From: Planctomycetota bacterium
Lineage (GTDB): Bacteria; Planctomycetota; Phycisphaerae; Phycisphaerales; SM1A02
Length of the DNA: 53,709 bases
Assembly: GCA_022568135.1 (NCBI GenBank)
Contig: JADFFQ010000019.1
Coordinates: forward strand, 1-53,709
Direction: 5' to 3'
The number at the start of each line of letters is the position of its first letter. The stretch's first letter is position 1. This document shows, piece after piece, positions 24,192 to 33,866 of the stretch. Made by a program: the position numbers and the translations under genes. Under the pieces are notes generated by a model, which searched no databases, was not told the origin of the DNA, and saw only the letters and a list, made by a program, of their open reading frames with translations.

Positions 24192-25205
24192 ATGAGTAGC
24201 CTGTTCCGCGATGATCCGCAGGCCGGCTCGCAGCTACCCGTGAGGTCGTTGGAATTGCAGCAACCGCGTCTGGACGCCGGCCAGCTCCGTGGGCTGGCGA
24301 TCGGCGGCGCCATTGTGCTTGGGCTGTTGATCTGGCTGTTTTGGCACTTCTTTGCAAGGCAGTTTCGCATTGCGATCCACCATCAGGCCGACTGGGGCCA
24401 TACGTTGGTGATTCCGCTGATTGCCGGGTACTTCGTGTATCTCAACCGGCACCGGCTGCTGGCCACCGGCTTCAAGACCACTTGGGTCGGACTGATTCCC
24501 ATGGTGCTTGGAACGGCGTGGTACGTGTTCTGCTGGCTCGGCCCGATCACGCTGCGCCACCATAACCTCCAGGGAGCTGGGCTCTCACTCACGTTGTTCG
24601 GCATCGTGTTGCTGTTCTTCGGCTTCCGGGCCACGGCCTACTTATTGTTCCCGCTTCTGTACCTGTGTGTCTTCGGTCAGGGGATTTCCGACCGGTTGAT
24701 GAACTACGTCACCTTCCCGTTGCAGGATATCACGGCCCGCGGGTCGTTCGTGTTCCTGAAACTGATCGACCTGGACATCGTGCGCAGGGGAAACATCCTC
24801 ACGATCTATGACGACGGGGTGGCCAAGCCGCTGAACGTCTCCGAGGCGTGCTCGGGCATGCGAATGCTGGTGGCGTTTCTCGCTCTCGGCGTCGCGATGG
24901 CCTACACCGGGTTCAAGCATTTTTGGCAGCGCGTGACCTTGGTCATGATGGGCGTCCCGATCGCGATCTTTGTCAACATCCTGCGGGTGTCCACGCTGGC
25001 GCTGCTCAGCCTGGTTGATTCAAACTTCACCGCCGGGGACTTCCACACGTTCATCGGGCTGCTCTGGCTGGTCCCGGCGTTGCTGATATATCTCGGGCTG
25101 ATTTGGATCCTGCGGCACCTCATCATCGAGGAAGAGCCCTCAGACGGTGGCCCACAGTTGGCCGCAGCGGCCCCGTCCAACGTACCAATGCGGTCCGAGT
25201 CGTGA
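24192..25205 (+). CDS. Exosortase (EpsH family)
   Basis: A 337-residue integral membrane cysteine transpeptidase-like protein with about eight helices starting LRGLAIGGAIVLGLLIWLFWHFF. The invariant catalytic residues of exosortases are present: Cys220 in EACSGMRM, Arg265 in NILRVSTLAL and His285 in GDFHTFIGL. Exosortases process C-terminal PEP-CTERM-type sorting signals of exported proteins and occur with exopolysaccharide loci. ATG 24192 has AGGAGGGG in front. Its stop overlaps the ATG of the EpsI gene. The subtype (XrtA, XrtU or another) cannot be decided by eye, and no clear PEP-CTERM substrate is encoded in the window. Confidence 0.93.
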   Translation: MSSLFRDDPQAGSQLPVRSLELQQPRLDAGQLRGLAIGGAIVLGLLIWLFWHFFARQFRIAIHHQADWGHTLVIPLIAGYFVYLNRHRLLATGFKTTWVGLIPMVLGTAWYVFCWLGPITLRHHNLQGAGLSLTLFGIVLLFFGFRATAYLLFPLLYLCVFGQGISDRLMNYVTFPLQDITARGSFVFLKLIDLDIVRRGNILTIYDDGVAKPLNVSEACSGMRMLVAFLALGVAMAYTGFKHFWQRVTLVMMGVPIAIFVNILRVSTLALLSLVDSNFTAGDFHTFIGLLWLVPALLIYLGLIWILRHLIIEEEPSDGGPQLAAAAPSNVPMRSES

Positions 25206-26065
25206 TGATGGTCTTTGATCGACATTCCAAAGCTGCTCTGGTCGTGGCGAGCCTTACCCTCGCGGTGTGCAATATCGGGTTTCGAGCCGGCATCGGCGCC
25301 GCCAACGCATACCTGCAGAAGGAGCCGGTCCCTCTACGCGATCAATTACGCAGCATTCCGAAGCGCCTCGGGAAATGGCAGGCGATCGGGGAGGACCGCG
25401 AGTTGACGGTAGAATTCGAGGAGGCGCTCGGCACGCCACACTATCTCGACCGAGATTACGTTCTTGACACCGGCGGACGAGTCCGGACCTGGCTACGGGT
25501 GCATATTGCCTATTACACCGGAATGATTGATGCCGTCCCGCATGTACCCGACCGGTGCTTGGAAGTGGCCGGTTTGGTCAAGATGGGCCTGCCGACGAAT
25601 CTTGACCTTCACCTAGATCGCACTGACTGGCGCGAGGATCCAGAAGATACGAACGTTCGGCCGGGTGAGCGCTATCCAATCCTGACTTTTCGTCATCACG
25701 TCACAGGTCGGCCGATTACGGTGCACATGCCCAACAAGAAATTCCAGCTTCGGACACAGGAGTTCCGGGTAAAGCACCGGCCGGACATGCCTATCTATGC
25801 AGGGTACCTCTTTATTGCCAACGGCAAGACCACCCCATGGCCGGAGAGGGTTCGTTTGTTGGCGTTCCAATTGAAAGAAAAGTACGCCTATTACGCCAAG
25901 GTGCAGTTCACAATGTATGCGGCCGCGGATGTCGAGCCGGACGATTTCGTCGAGCTGGTTTCGGATTTGTTGTCTGAACTTCTGCCCGAGCTGATGCGCT
26001 GCCTGCCGGATTGGGCCGAGGTCGAGTCCTGGTCGCCCGCACCTTCAACGAATTTAGACGAGTAG
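25205..26065 (+). CDS. EpsI-like DUF3485 protein, exosortase partner
   Basis: A 286-residue protein with an N-terminal membrane helix (residues ~8-30) and the DUF3485/EpsI core. Landmarks are LRSIPKRLGKWQAIGEDREL, the HVPDRCLEVAGL segment with the conserved cysteine, and FTMYAA near the end. In other bacteria EpsI is fused to or follows the exosortase. The A of the exosortase TGA is shared with the first ATG, so translation is coupled. The long acidic C-terminal tail (residues 250-286) is less conserved. Its precise job in sortase function is unknown. Confidence 0.88.
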   Translation: MMVFDRHSKAALVVASLTLAVCNIGFRAGIGAANAYLQKEPVPLRDQLRSIPKRLGKWQAIGEDRELTVEFEEALGTPHYLDRDYVLDTGGRVRTWLRVHIAYYTGMIDAVPHVPDRCLEVAGLVKMGLPTNLDLHLDRTDWREDPEDTNVRPGERYPILTFRHHVTGRPITVHMPNKKFQLRTQEFRVKHRPDMPIYAGYLFIANGKTTPWPERVRLLAFQLKEKYAYYAKVQFTMYAAADVEPDDFVELVSDLLSELLPELMRCLPDWAEVESWSPAPSTNLDE

Positions 26066-26085
26066 CCTAAACAACGAGGTCAACT

Positions 26086-29000
26086 ATGGCAACCCGAGTG
26101 AATACGAAGTTCGTTCTCATCTTGACCGTCGCGGTGCTTGGAGCCGTCGGTACTGTTGGCCTCTTAGCGGTTCTGAAGGTTCGCGGCGACACGACCCGGC
26201 ACATCAAGGCCGGCGAACAGCTTCTGGCCATAGAGGACTACCAAGGGGCGCTGAAGGAGTTCTCGCGGGCGGTCGGCAAGGAACCGTCCAACATGGATTA
26301 CCTCCGCTTGTTTGAGCAGGCGCTCCTCAGTATTCGGCCGGAGACACAGGATCAGGCGCGGGAGCTTCACATAAGGCGGATCGGGATCTTCTACCGCAAG
26401 GCTCAATATCGGCCTCAGGATCCTGAAGCTCACATGAGTCTGCTTAAGGAGCTGCATCGAAACGCTCGGTCCACCAATGAATCCGATCATTGGCAGCGAG
26501 TCGCCGATGCCGCCGGCGACATGTGGCAGCAGATGGCTCCTACCGACCCCAACCGCATTTATGCCAAGCTCTATCGGGGGCTGGCCAATATGCGCATGAT
26601 CCGGTTTATTTCTGAGCAGGAAGTTGCCGAGGCCGAGGATGATCTGCGAGCTTTCCTTGAAGCGGTTCCTGACGACGACCTGGGCTGGGCGTCGCTGGCG
26701 GGTGGCCTGCTGTCGCGCGCAATCCAGCTGCGCGGTGAGGGAAACACACGGCGGGCCCAGGCGATGTTCGAAGAGGTTGATGAAACGCTGAAACGAGCAC
26801 GTGTGGCGGCGCCGGAGGGTCCCGAAGTCGCCAAAATGTTTGCTCACCACCTCGCGTTGAAGTCCATCGACCAGGAGCAAGGGGTCAGCGACGAGGAACT
26901 GAGCGAGGCGGTGGACCGGATGGTCGAGCTTGTTGGTCCGACTGAGGATCCGCAGCTCATCAATGAGGCGGCAAACATTCTGAGCTTGATGTGGCGGCTG
27001 CAAGGTATTCCCCGCGCCGTCGAAATGCTGCAGCAGTACCTCCAGGAGCATCCCGAGGAGCACTTCCATCGTCGGACTCTGGCCAACCTGCAATACCTCA
27101 CGGGCAACCTCGACGAGGCCTACGAGGCCGCACGCACGTTGGTTGACGCCCGGCCTGTACGGGTCAGCCTCTTGTCGAGGGCGCAGCACCAGCTGAGAAC
27201 TCAGGCGGCAAGCATGATCGTTGACATTGAATTCAGTCGGTGGCGAGTGGCCGACGATGCCGACAAGGATGCTCAACTCAAGCGAATCGAAACCGCCCGT
27301 GACCAACTGGCTTCGCTTATGACCGATCCGGAAAGGGAACCCTTGCTGTTCCGAGCCGAGGGGAAGATCGCCCTCGCCAAAGAAGATTACCAGGTTGCGG
27401 CAGCCAACTTCGAACGCCACATCAGGCTCAGCGGCAGGGAGGATTTCGAGATCCTCCTGTACGCGGCCGACACTCTGGAGCAGCTGGGTCAGATCGGCCT
27501 GGCCTACGAGCGATTCCGGGCGGCTTCAGCGCTGCGGCCTCAAGACGTCCGCGTGCTGTCCGAAAGGGCACGATTGCTATTCATGATGGGTCGCTATAAG
27601 GAAGCGGCGGAGATCGTTGATAAAGCGCTTGGAATCAACGCCCAAGACGACCGTGTTCAACAGCTCGCTATTGTCATAGAAGCCGCGAGGGAGGCCAGTG
27701 GGGAGATCGAGACCACTGACCCGCTTGCCAAGACCCTGGCCGGGGCCGTGGACGCCATGGCCGAGGGCGACCTCGACACCGCTCGCACAAACCTTCGCAA
27801 TGCCCTATCGCAAGCTCCTGACAATCTCCAACTGATCAGCCAACTGATCCGTGTCGAGCTCCGAGCTGGCGATACGGCATCCGCCCGCGAGTATCTCGAC
27901 CGTGCTCTGGTCCTACAGCCTTCCAATCTATTGCTGCGAAGGATCGAAGCGTCGCTTGACAACGATGATCCAATTGAAGCGCTCAAGCAGTACGTGGCAA
28001 CGCTGTATGAAGATGAGACCGATCGTGCGATCTACACGGTGATCAATCTGGACGTGCAGGCGAGGCAAATGGATGCCGCTGCCCAGCAATATGCCGATTC
28101 GGGGGATGCCCAGGCTGCGGCTGCGGCCAGGTCGCAAGCCAATCGTGCTCGAGACGAGGCGCAACGGTTCCTCGATAGCGTGCAGGGAATCACCGAAGAT
28201 CATCCGGCACTTCTGGAGCACCGATTCAATGAAGCCCTGGCGGTCGAGGATTGGGACAAAGCTGGGCAGCTCGTTGAGCGCGCCCAGGCGGTCGATGCAG
28301 ACGGGGCGGGCGGCCTGATCTTCAAGGGTCGTTATGAATTGGCCCAACAGGACGTCGAGCAGGCTGTTGTGACGCTGACCGATGCAACGGATCGCAAGCA
28401 CTACGCCTCGGTGCCCTGGCTGCTGCTTGCTATGGCGCATGAGGGATTGGGGAACTACGTCGAAGCTCAGAGCGCCTACGAAGAATCCTACGACCGCAAT
28501 CCGAACGACCCGGAGACGGTGCGCCGATATGTGGGCCTCTTGGTGCAAACGGGCGACAAGAACCGCGCGCTGCGCATCCTGCGTACCGCCCGTCACACGA
28601 TTCCGAATGATCCGCTGCTCCAGGACTACTGGCTGCGGCTGGAAGTGGAGGTCGGCGACATGATGCAGGCGATCCGCAAGCGGCGAGAGATCTACGAGCG
28701 ATCGCCGGATCTTCAGGCGCCGGCCCGACGGCGCAACGCGATTCAGCTCGCCGCGCTGCTCTGGCAGGTCGAACCGACCTATGAGCAGGTCGTCGATGAG
28801 TCTGGCAAGCCAAAATATGAGCGCGACCGGTGGAATCGGCTTTCTGCTGGGGAACGGGAGCAGTTGCTTGAGGAAGTTCGAACCGAATGGGTCCGCGAGT
28901 CCGAACAGATTCTGGACGCGCTAGAGGCCGAAGTGGAAGCTGGCGTTGAGATGGTGGCAATGCGGGCCCAGTTCCTGAAGATTCGCGGAGAAGTCGATGC

Positions 29001-30906
29001 CGGTGAGCAGCTGCTACGCGACTTCATAGAACGTCATAGCGAGACCGACCGCACGGTTGAGATGCTCGTCGCCCTGGGGCAGTACCAGGCGGGTGTCAAC
29101 CGACTCCAAGGGGCAATCGCGACACTCAAGGACGCTGGAAAGTATCAGAGCCCCGATCGGCGAGAGGCGGATCTCGTGTTGGCAGACCTCTACTTCGCCC
29201 ACGGCCTCTGGGAGCAGGCCGTTGAGCTCTACAGCGACCTGTTGGAAGTCTTTTCGAGTCGGAGCGACCAGCTCATCGACGATGTGACGTTTGACCAAGC
29301 CATCCGGCCGATTCGGGTTCGTGTGGTCGAAGCGTACGCGAAGTTGCAGGAGTTTGACAAGGCTCAGCCGCTATTGCAGGAATTGATCGATGCCGGCGGT
29401 CCTGATTTCTCGACAGTGATGCTGACTGCGGCCATTGCCCAAGGGCAGGGCGAGCGTCTGTATTCCCAGGGCGAAGTTGAGGAAGCTGAGCGCCGATTCG
29501 CCGAGCATCACGATGCGTTGGCTCAGGCGGCGCAGTTATTGCCATCGAGCCCCCTGCCGCATATCCAACGCGCGATTGACTTGCTTAGGGAGTTCAGGCG
29601 CACGGAGAAGTTGACCCTTCTGGACGATGCTCTCTCGGCCCTGGACCGCGCCGATCAAGTGCAGGCCGGCGCCGTAGAGACCTTGACTGTTCGAGTCGAG
29701 GTGCTGCGAGCCAATGATGATCTGCGGGGGGCGATCGGTGAGTTGTCCCGCCTGCTCAATCAGTCGCCTCAAAACCTTGGCGCGTGGCAGCTTCTCGTGC
29801 AGCTGCATATGGAGACCGGTGACACTGAAGCCGCGCTGCAGGCCGCAGCTACGGCGATCGAACGGAATCCGACGTCACCCCTCGCCTACGAGATGAAGGG
29901 AAAGGTTCATGCGCTCCGACGCGAGATTCGGTCGGCAGCCGGCGCCTTCGGCGAAGCGTATCGATTAGAACCGTCCGTCGGTCGGTTGGCCAAGCGAGCG
30001 GAACTGTTGCTGCTGGTTGACAGGCCGAATCACTCAGAAGTGATCGAATTGCTGGTCTCATCGCGTGAGTCGCTTGAGGGCGAGCCGGTTCTCCGCAGCG
30101 TTTACGCGCGGGCACTCGACGGGAACGGACAGCGCGCCGAAGCCCTTGAGCAAATGCGCATTGTCTATGGGGAGTACCGAGAGCAGATCGGGCAACGTCG
30201 GCCGGGTCGGGCCGACTGGGGAACTTGGTTCCGCATGCTTCAATTGATGTTTGCGGACGATGAGCCAAGTGTTGTCGAGCAGTTCGTTACAGAGTTAACC
30301 GATGACAACCCGGATGCATATGAATTGCAATGGCTCGCTCGGAGCTGGATTTCCACCGGGCAAGGGGGTGTGAGCCGCGCCGTTGAACTTCAGCGCAGGG
30401 CTGTCGCGCGGTGCTCTGTTGATGATAGCGACTTTCGTTCGCTGTTGCTGCTCGAGTTCGGCCAGTACCTTCTGCTCGCGGTGGATTACCAGGCTGCTGC
30501 GGAGGCCTTCGAGCAGGTTATTGCGATTCGGTCGGATCATGTCCTTGCGCTGAATAACGTCGCGTACCTCAATGCTCAATACCTTGGGGATCCGAACAAG
30601 GCCGTTGCGTATGCGAAACGCGCCGCCGCCATTCTGCCCGAAGAGCCCAGCATCCTCGATACGTTAGGTTGGGCGTTTTTCAAGGCTGGGCAGTACCCCC
30701 AAGCTGAGAAACACCTGCGCCGTGCCATTGAGCATGGGCCGATTGTGGAGAGCTACCTCCATCTGGCTCACGTATTGGCGCGAACCGACCGCCATCAGGA
30801 AGCGTTGGAGTATCTGCGGAAAGCCGGGGAATTGCGGCCGAATGATGAGACTCAGGCGGAGATCGACCTCCTGGCGGACGATATCTCAACCAGAATGAGT
30901 GACTAG
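26086..30906 (+). CDS. Giant TPR-repeat protein of the exosortase/EPS locus
   Basis: A 1606-residue protein with an N-terminal membrane anchor (FVLILTVAVLGAVGTVGLLAVL) and then tetratricopeptide repeats through nearly its whole length; clear examples are LLAIEDYQGALKEFSRAVGK, GDLDTARTNLRNALSQAPDN and the C-terminal AGQYPQAEKHLRRAIEHGP. Large TPR proteins (PrsT-like) accompany XrtA/exosortase EPS loci and are about 900 residues there; this one is nearly twice that. It is probably a periplasmic scaffold holding export or sorting components. It starts 20 bp after EpsI with GAGGT before the ATG, in one operon. Confidence 0.9.
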   Translation: MATRVNTKFVLILTVAVLGAVGTVGLLAVLKVRGDTTRHIKAGEQLLAIEDYQGALKEFSRAVGKEPSNMDYLRLFEQALLSIRPETQDQARELHIRRIGIFYRKAQYRPQDPEAHMSLLKELHRNARSTNESDHWQRVADAAGDMWQQMAPTDPNRIYAKLYRGLANMRMIRFISEQEVAEAEDDLRAFLEAVPDDDLGWASLAGGLLSRAIQLRGEGNTRRAQAMFEEVDETLKRARVAAPEGPEVAKMFAHHLALKSIDQEQGVSDEELSEAVDRMVELVGPTEDPQLINEAANILSLMWRLQGIPRAVEMLQQYLQEHPEEHFHRRTLANLQYLTGNLDEAYEAARTLVDARPVRVSLLSRAQHQLRTQAASMIVDIEFSRWRVADDADKDAQLKRIETARDQLASLMTDPEREPLLFRAEGKIALAKEDYQVAAANFERHIRLSGREDFEILLYAADTLEQLGQIGLAYERFRAASALRPQDVRVLSERARLLFMMGRYKEAAEIVDKALGINAQDDRVQQLAIVIEAAREASGEIETTDPLAKTLAGAVDAMAEGDLDTARTNLRNALSQAPDNLQLISQLIRVELRAGDTASAREYLDRALVLQPSNLLLRRIEASLDNDDPIEALKQYVATLYEDETDRAIYTVINLDVQARQMDAAAQQYADSGDAQAAAAARSQANRARDEAQRFLDSVQGITEDHPALLEHRFNEALAVEDWDKAGQLVERAQAVDADGAGGLIFKGRYELAQQDVEQAVVTLTDATDRKHYASVPWLLLAMAHEGLGNYVEAQSAYEESYDRNPNDPETVRRYVGLLVQTGDKNRALRILRTARHTIPNDPLLQDYWLRLEVEVGDMMQAIRKRREIYERSPDLQAPARRRNAIQLAALLWQVEPTYEQVVDESGKPKYERDRWNRLSAGEREQLLEEVRTEWVRESEQILDALEAEVEAGVEMVAMRAQFLKIRGEVDAGEQLLRDFIERHSETDRTVEMLVALGQYQAGVNRLQGAIATLKDAGKYQSPDRREADLVLADLYFAHGLWEQAVELYSDLLEVFSSRSDQLIDDVTFDQAIRPIRVRVVEAYAKLQEFDKAQPLLQELIDAGGPDFSTVMLTAAIAQGQGERLYSQGEVEEAERRFAEHHDALAQAAQLLPSSPLPHIQRAIDLLREFRRTEKLTLLDDALSALDRADQVQAGAVETLTVRVEVLRANDDLRGAIGELSRLLNQSPQNLGAWQLLVQLHMETGDTEAALQAAATAIERNPTSPLAYEMKGKVHALRREIRSAAGAFGEAYRLEPSVGRLAKRAELLLLVDRPNHSEVIELLVSSRESLEGEPVLRSVYARALDGNGQRAEALEQMRIVYGEYREQIGQRRPGRADWGTWFRMLQLMFADDEPSVVEQFVTELTDDNPDAYELQWLARSWISTGQGGVSRAVELQRRAVARCSVDDSDFRSLLLLEFGQYLLLAVDYQAAAEAFEQVIAIRSDHVLALNNVAYLNAQYLGDPNKAVAYAKRAAAILPEEPSILDTLGWAFFKAGQYPQAEKHLRRAIEHGPIVESYLHLAHVLARTDRHQEALEYLRKAGELRPNDETQAEIDLLADDISTRMSD

Positions 30907-31189
30907 CACCAACGCCTGGGGCTCTGGGGGGTGTCGTCTCAGGGCAGGCAAGAGTTATGAGCACCGTCGTATGGTTTGGCGCACGTATTGATGTGGGGAC
31001 CGGGATTCCCTGGAGGGTCGCCGGCGCGACATGTGCCATGATCGCCCGACACATCACGCGCTTGGTGGAGTTGGTCACGGCGCCATTCCACATTGAAATG
31101 CTGCGCCATCAACACTGGCTTTGCCGTGGCGAAAACCGGTGGCCCATCGCCCTGCGTGGCGTGGCATGCCAATGGGGGGAACAAGACCC

Positions 31190-33772
31190 ATGACTGGGGC
31201 CATGTTGGTGGTCACGATCGGGCTGCTGGCGGCAATTGTGCTGCTGGTACTTCTCCTGCGGCGCGACAGCGGTCGGGAGATACGACAGCTCAAGTCGTCT
31301 CTCGTGGCGCTTGAGGAAAGCCATGACGTCGCCGAAGCCTCGCTTCGCGACGAGATTGACAAGAGTCGCGAGGCCGCAGGTGCCCGGGCCGAAGAATTGC
31401 GCCAGGAGGTGACCGCATCACTCAAGAGCACCACTGATTCGGTGGTGGAGGCTGTCGGTGAGCTTGAGAAAGGGCAGGAGGGGATTAGGCGATCTCTGCA
31501 GGATGAGATTGGCAAGAGTCGTCAGGCCGCCGACGCCCGGGCCCAAGAGCTAAGCCAGGAGGTGACCACCTCTCTCAAGAGCGCGACTGAGGCGATCACC
31601 AAGACAGCCGCCGGCCGTTCGCGAAGCGCGATGCCCTTCGCGCGCGTGCGGACGATCGATCCATTCCGCGTCCTGCGGCGCCACCTGGTAATGATCATCG
31701 GATCTGGCGTTGCGGGCATCGTGCTCGGCGTGGCGGCCTTCTTCTTGTTCGACCAGTTTCTGCCTCTCTACAGGAACGAGGTGCTGTTCGAGATCCAGTC
31801 GGGGCTGGATGAAGCACGTGACATCTCCAGCCGCGATCTCACGCGAGACGAACTGGTCATGCGCTTAGCCTCGACTGAGAGCATTCTTCTCACCAGCCGT
31901 GGGGTACTGATAGCCGCGGTCAGGCAGCCGGACGTCCAGACCACCTCGTGGTTTCGGCAGGCATTCGTCGACGCGGATGGCGTGCTCCTGATCGATGAAG
32001 CGGTCGATGAACTGGTAGAAGACGTTTCCACAAGGTTGATCCGTGGCAGCAATCTCTTCGGTCTGAGGTGGTCCTCCGGGGTCGCCAACGATGTGCCGAT
32101 CGTGCTGAATTGGATCGCGCGGTCCTATATCCGCGAGCGACAAGACCTCGATGACTCGATCTATAATAAGAACCTCGAGGTGTTCCGAACGGAGCTCATC
32201 CAGACCACCCGTGATCTTGATGACCTGGCGCAGGAGATCGAAGTGTTCATTCGCGAGAAGGGAATCACCTCGCTGGACGATCCCCGTTCCAACCAGGTCG
32301 CCCTGGCTGTGCAGGAGTTAGGCCGACGAATCGGGGAGTCCAGTTCGACATTGAGTCTCACACAATCCGCGTATCTACAGACTGCGGCAAAGCTCGAAGG
32401 GACGGTCGAGCCCACCGAAGATGACCGTCGCCTGGCCCAGGAGAAGCCCGCGGTTCGGCCCCATGAGCTGGCCCTGATGCAGAGCAAGACGAGACTGCGC
32501 GAACTGCGTGAGCAGTACCGTGATCCGGAGCATTGGCTTATTGGGAAGGAGGAGGCCAGACTTCGAGCCTTGGAATTGGAATACGAGGCCAAGATCGAGG
32601 AGATCATGACCGCCAATCTCCAGGCGCGGCTCAATGAGCTCTCCAATCAGATCGAGAGCCTCACGACCATGCTTGGCGAACACCAAACGGAGTATACGGA
32701 GAAGGACACCCAACTGCGCAGGCTTGCCGCGGATATTGCCATGTATCAGGCGATGGAGGGCCGACGGGACCATCTGGAAGCAACTCGTGACGTCGATCTT
32801 GAATTGATCAAGGAACTTCGGCTCATGCGGGCACGTGCCGACGCGTCCCGCGTTCGCATCGCGCAGTGGGCTTTGCGGCCACGCGAAAAGGCATTCCCCA
32901 AGGTGGAGGTTGTGGTTCCATTGACCGCCCTGGTGCTTGTCGGCCTGGTTACGGGGTTGATCTTCGTTCGTGAGCTGACCGACCAGCGCATCAAGAGCGC
33001 CAGCGATCTGGAGTTACTTCCCGCAGCTCGCGTGTTGGGGCTGATTCCTGAACTTCAGGAGGATCCCTGCAGGTCGGAGGCGGCGGAGCTGGTCGTCTGC
33101 AAGTGTCCGAACAGTGTCTTGGCCGAGTCGTACCGGCAGCTCTGCACGCGGATCGACGAAGCGATGAGCCGTGCTGGACACAAGACGCTTCTGCTGGTTG
33201 GCGGCTTGCCCGAAGCCGGGACCACGACGGTGGCGACCAACCTCGCCGCCGCCGCCGCTGCTGTGGGAAAAAAAGTTGCGATCATCGATGCGAACTTCCG
33301 CCGTCCGCGCTTGGACACAGCGATGGGTATCACGGTTAATGGTTCGGGCCTGGGTGAGCTGCTGATCGATGACATACCCCTCGATCAGGCCATCACCGAC
33401 ACCGAATATGGGATCGACATCATTGCCGCGGGGCAACCAACCTACCGAATCTATGAGCGACTGAATAGCGGTCGGTTCGATCACCTCCTTGCTGAGATGG
33501 GCAGCCGGTACGACCTGGTGCTGGTCGATACTCCGCCGGCGGTGGTGGCTGGTGACGCGATGATCCTTGCGAATAAACTTGATGCGGCAGTGCTGGTGGT
33601 CCGCGCCTACCAGGAGCAGCGCGGCCTCGTCGCCCGCCTGATCGACCAACTGTCTGATGCGCAGTGCGAGCTGCTGGGAATTGTCCTGAACCGCCCGCGC
33701 GGTACCGCAGGAGGGTATTTCAAGAAGAACTTCGCCACGATGGCCCGTTACGCCAACGAAGAGGCCGCCTAG
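31190..33772 (+). CDS. Wzz-type chain-length determinant fused to a BY-kinase-like domain with altered P-loop
   Basis: An 860-residue protein. Residues 1-25 are an extra N-terminal membrane helix, then ~120 residues of coiled coil made of two similar units (LRDEIDKSREAAGARAEEL and LQDEIGKSRQAADARAQEL). A Wzz domain follows with its two helices (MIIGSGVAGIVLGVAAFFLF, and about residues 580-602) around a long coiled coil. The C-terminal ~220 residues are CpsD/BY-kinase-like: Walker A' VAIIDANFRRPRL and Walker B YDLVLVDTPPA are kept, but the P-loop reads PEAGTTTVATNL, with Thr678 where Lys is expected. The terminal Tyr cluster is reduced to two. It likely regulates EPS length; kinase activity is doubtful. 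Confidence 0.88.
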   Translation: MTGAMLVVTIGLLAAIVLLVLLLRRDSGREIRQLKSSLVALEESHDVAEASLRDEIDKSREAAGARAEELRQEVTASLKSTTDSVVEAVGELEKGQEGIRRSLQDEIGKSRQAADARAQELSQEVTTSLKSATEAITKTAAGRSRSAMPFARVRTIDPFRVLRRHLVMIIGSGVAGIVLGVAAFFLFDQFLPLYRNEVLFEIQSGLDEARDISSRDLTRDELVMRLASTESILLTSRGVLIAAVRQPDVQTTSWFRQAFVDADGVLLIDEAVDELVEDVSTRLIRGSNLFGLRWSSGVANDVPIVLNWIARSYIRERQDLDDSIYNKNLEVFRTELIQTTRDLDDLAQEIEVFIREKGITSLDDPRSNQVALAVQELGRRIGESSSTLSLTQSAYLQTAAKLEGTVEPTEDDRRLAQEKPAVRPHELALMQSKTRLRELREQYRDPEHWLIGKEEARLRALELEYEAKIEEIMTANLQARLNELSNQIESLTTMLGEHQTEYTEKDTQLRRLAADIAMYQAMEGRRDHLEATRDVDLELIKELRLMRARADASRVRIAQWALRPREKAFPKVEVVVPLTALVLVGLVTGLIFVRELTDQRIKSASDLELLPAARVLGLIPELQEDPCRSEAAELVVCKCPNSVLAESYRQLCTRIDEAMSRAGHKTLLLVGGLPEAGTTTVATNLAAAAAAVGKKVAIIDANFRRPRLDTAMGITVNGSGLGELLIDDIPLDQAITDTEYGIDIIAAGQPTYRIYERLNSGRFDHLLAEMGSRYDLVLVDTPPAVVAGDAMILANKLDAAVLVVRAYQEQRGLVARLIDQLSDAQCELLGIVLNRPRGTAGGYFKKNFATMARYANEEAA

Positions 33773-33866
33773 TCGGATCTGTTTGAGGTCAGATCGTGCA
33801 TCACCGAATATTCAGAAACGATATTCCACGGTCATGACTGCTCGGCGGTCGTCAGGTGGCGCTGCA

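Noticed and set aside
30957-31193. 78-residue plus-strand frame between the TPR and Wzz genes
   Set aside because: No ribosome site, no domain, and a random mix of residues; more likely leader sequence.
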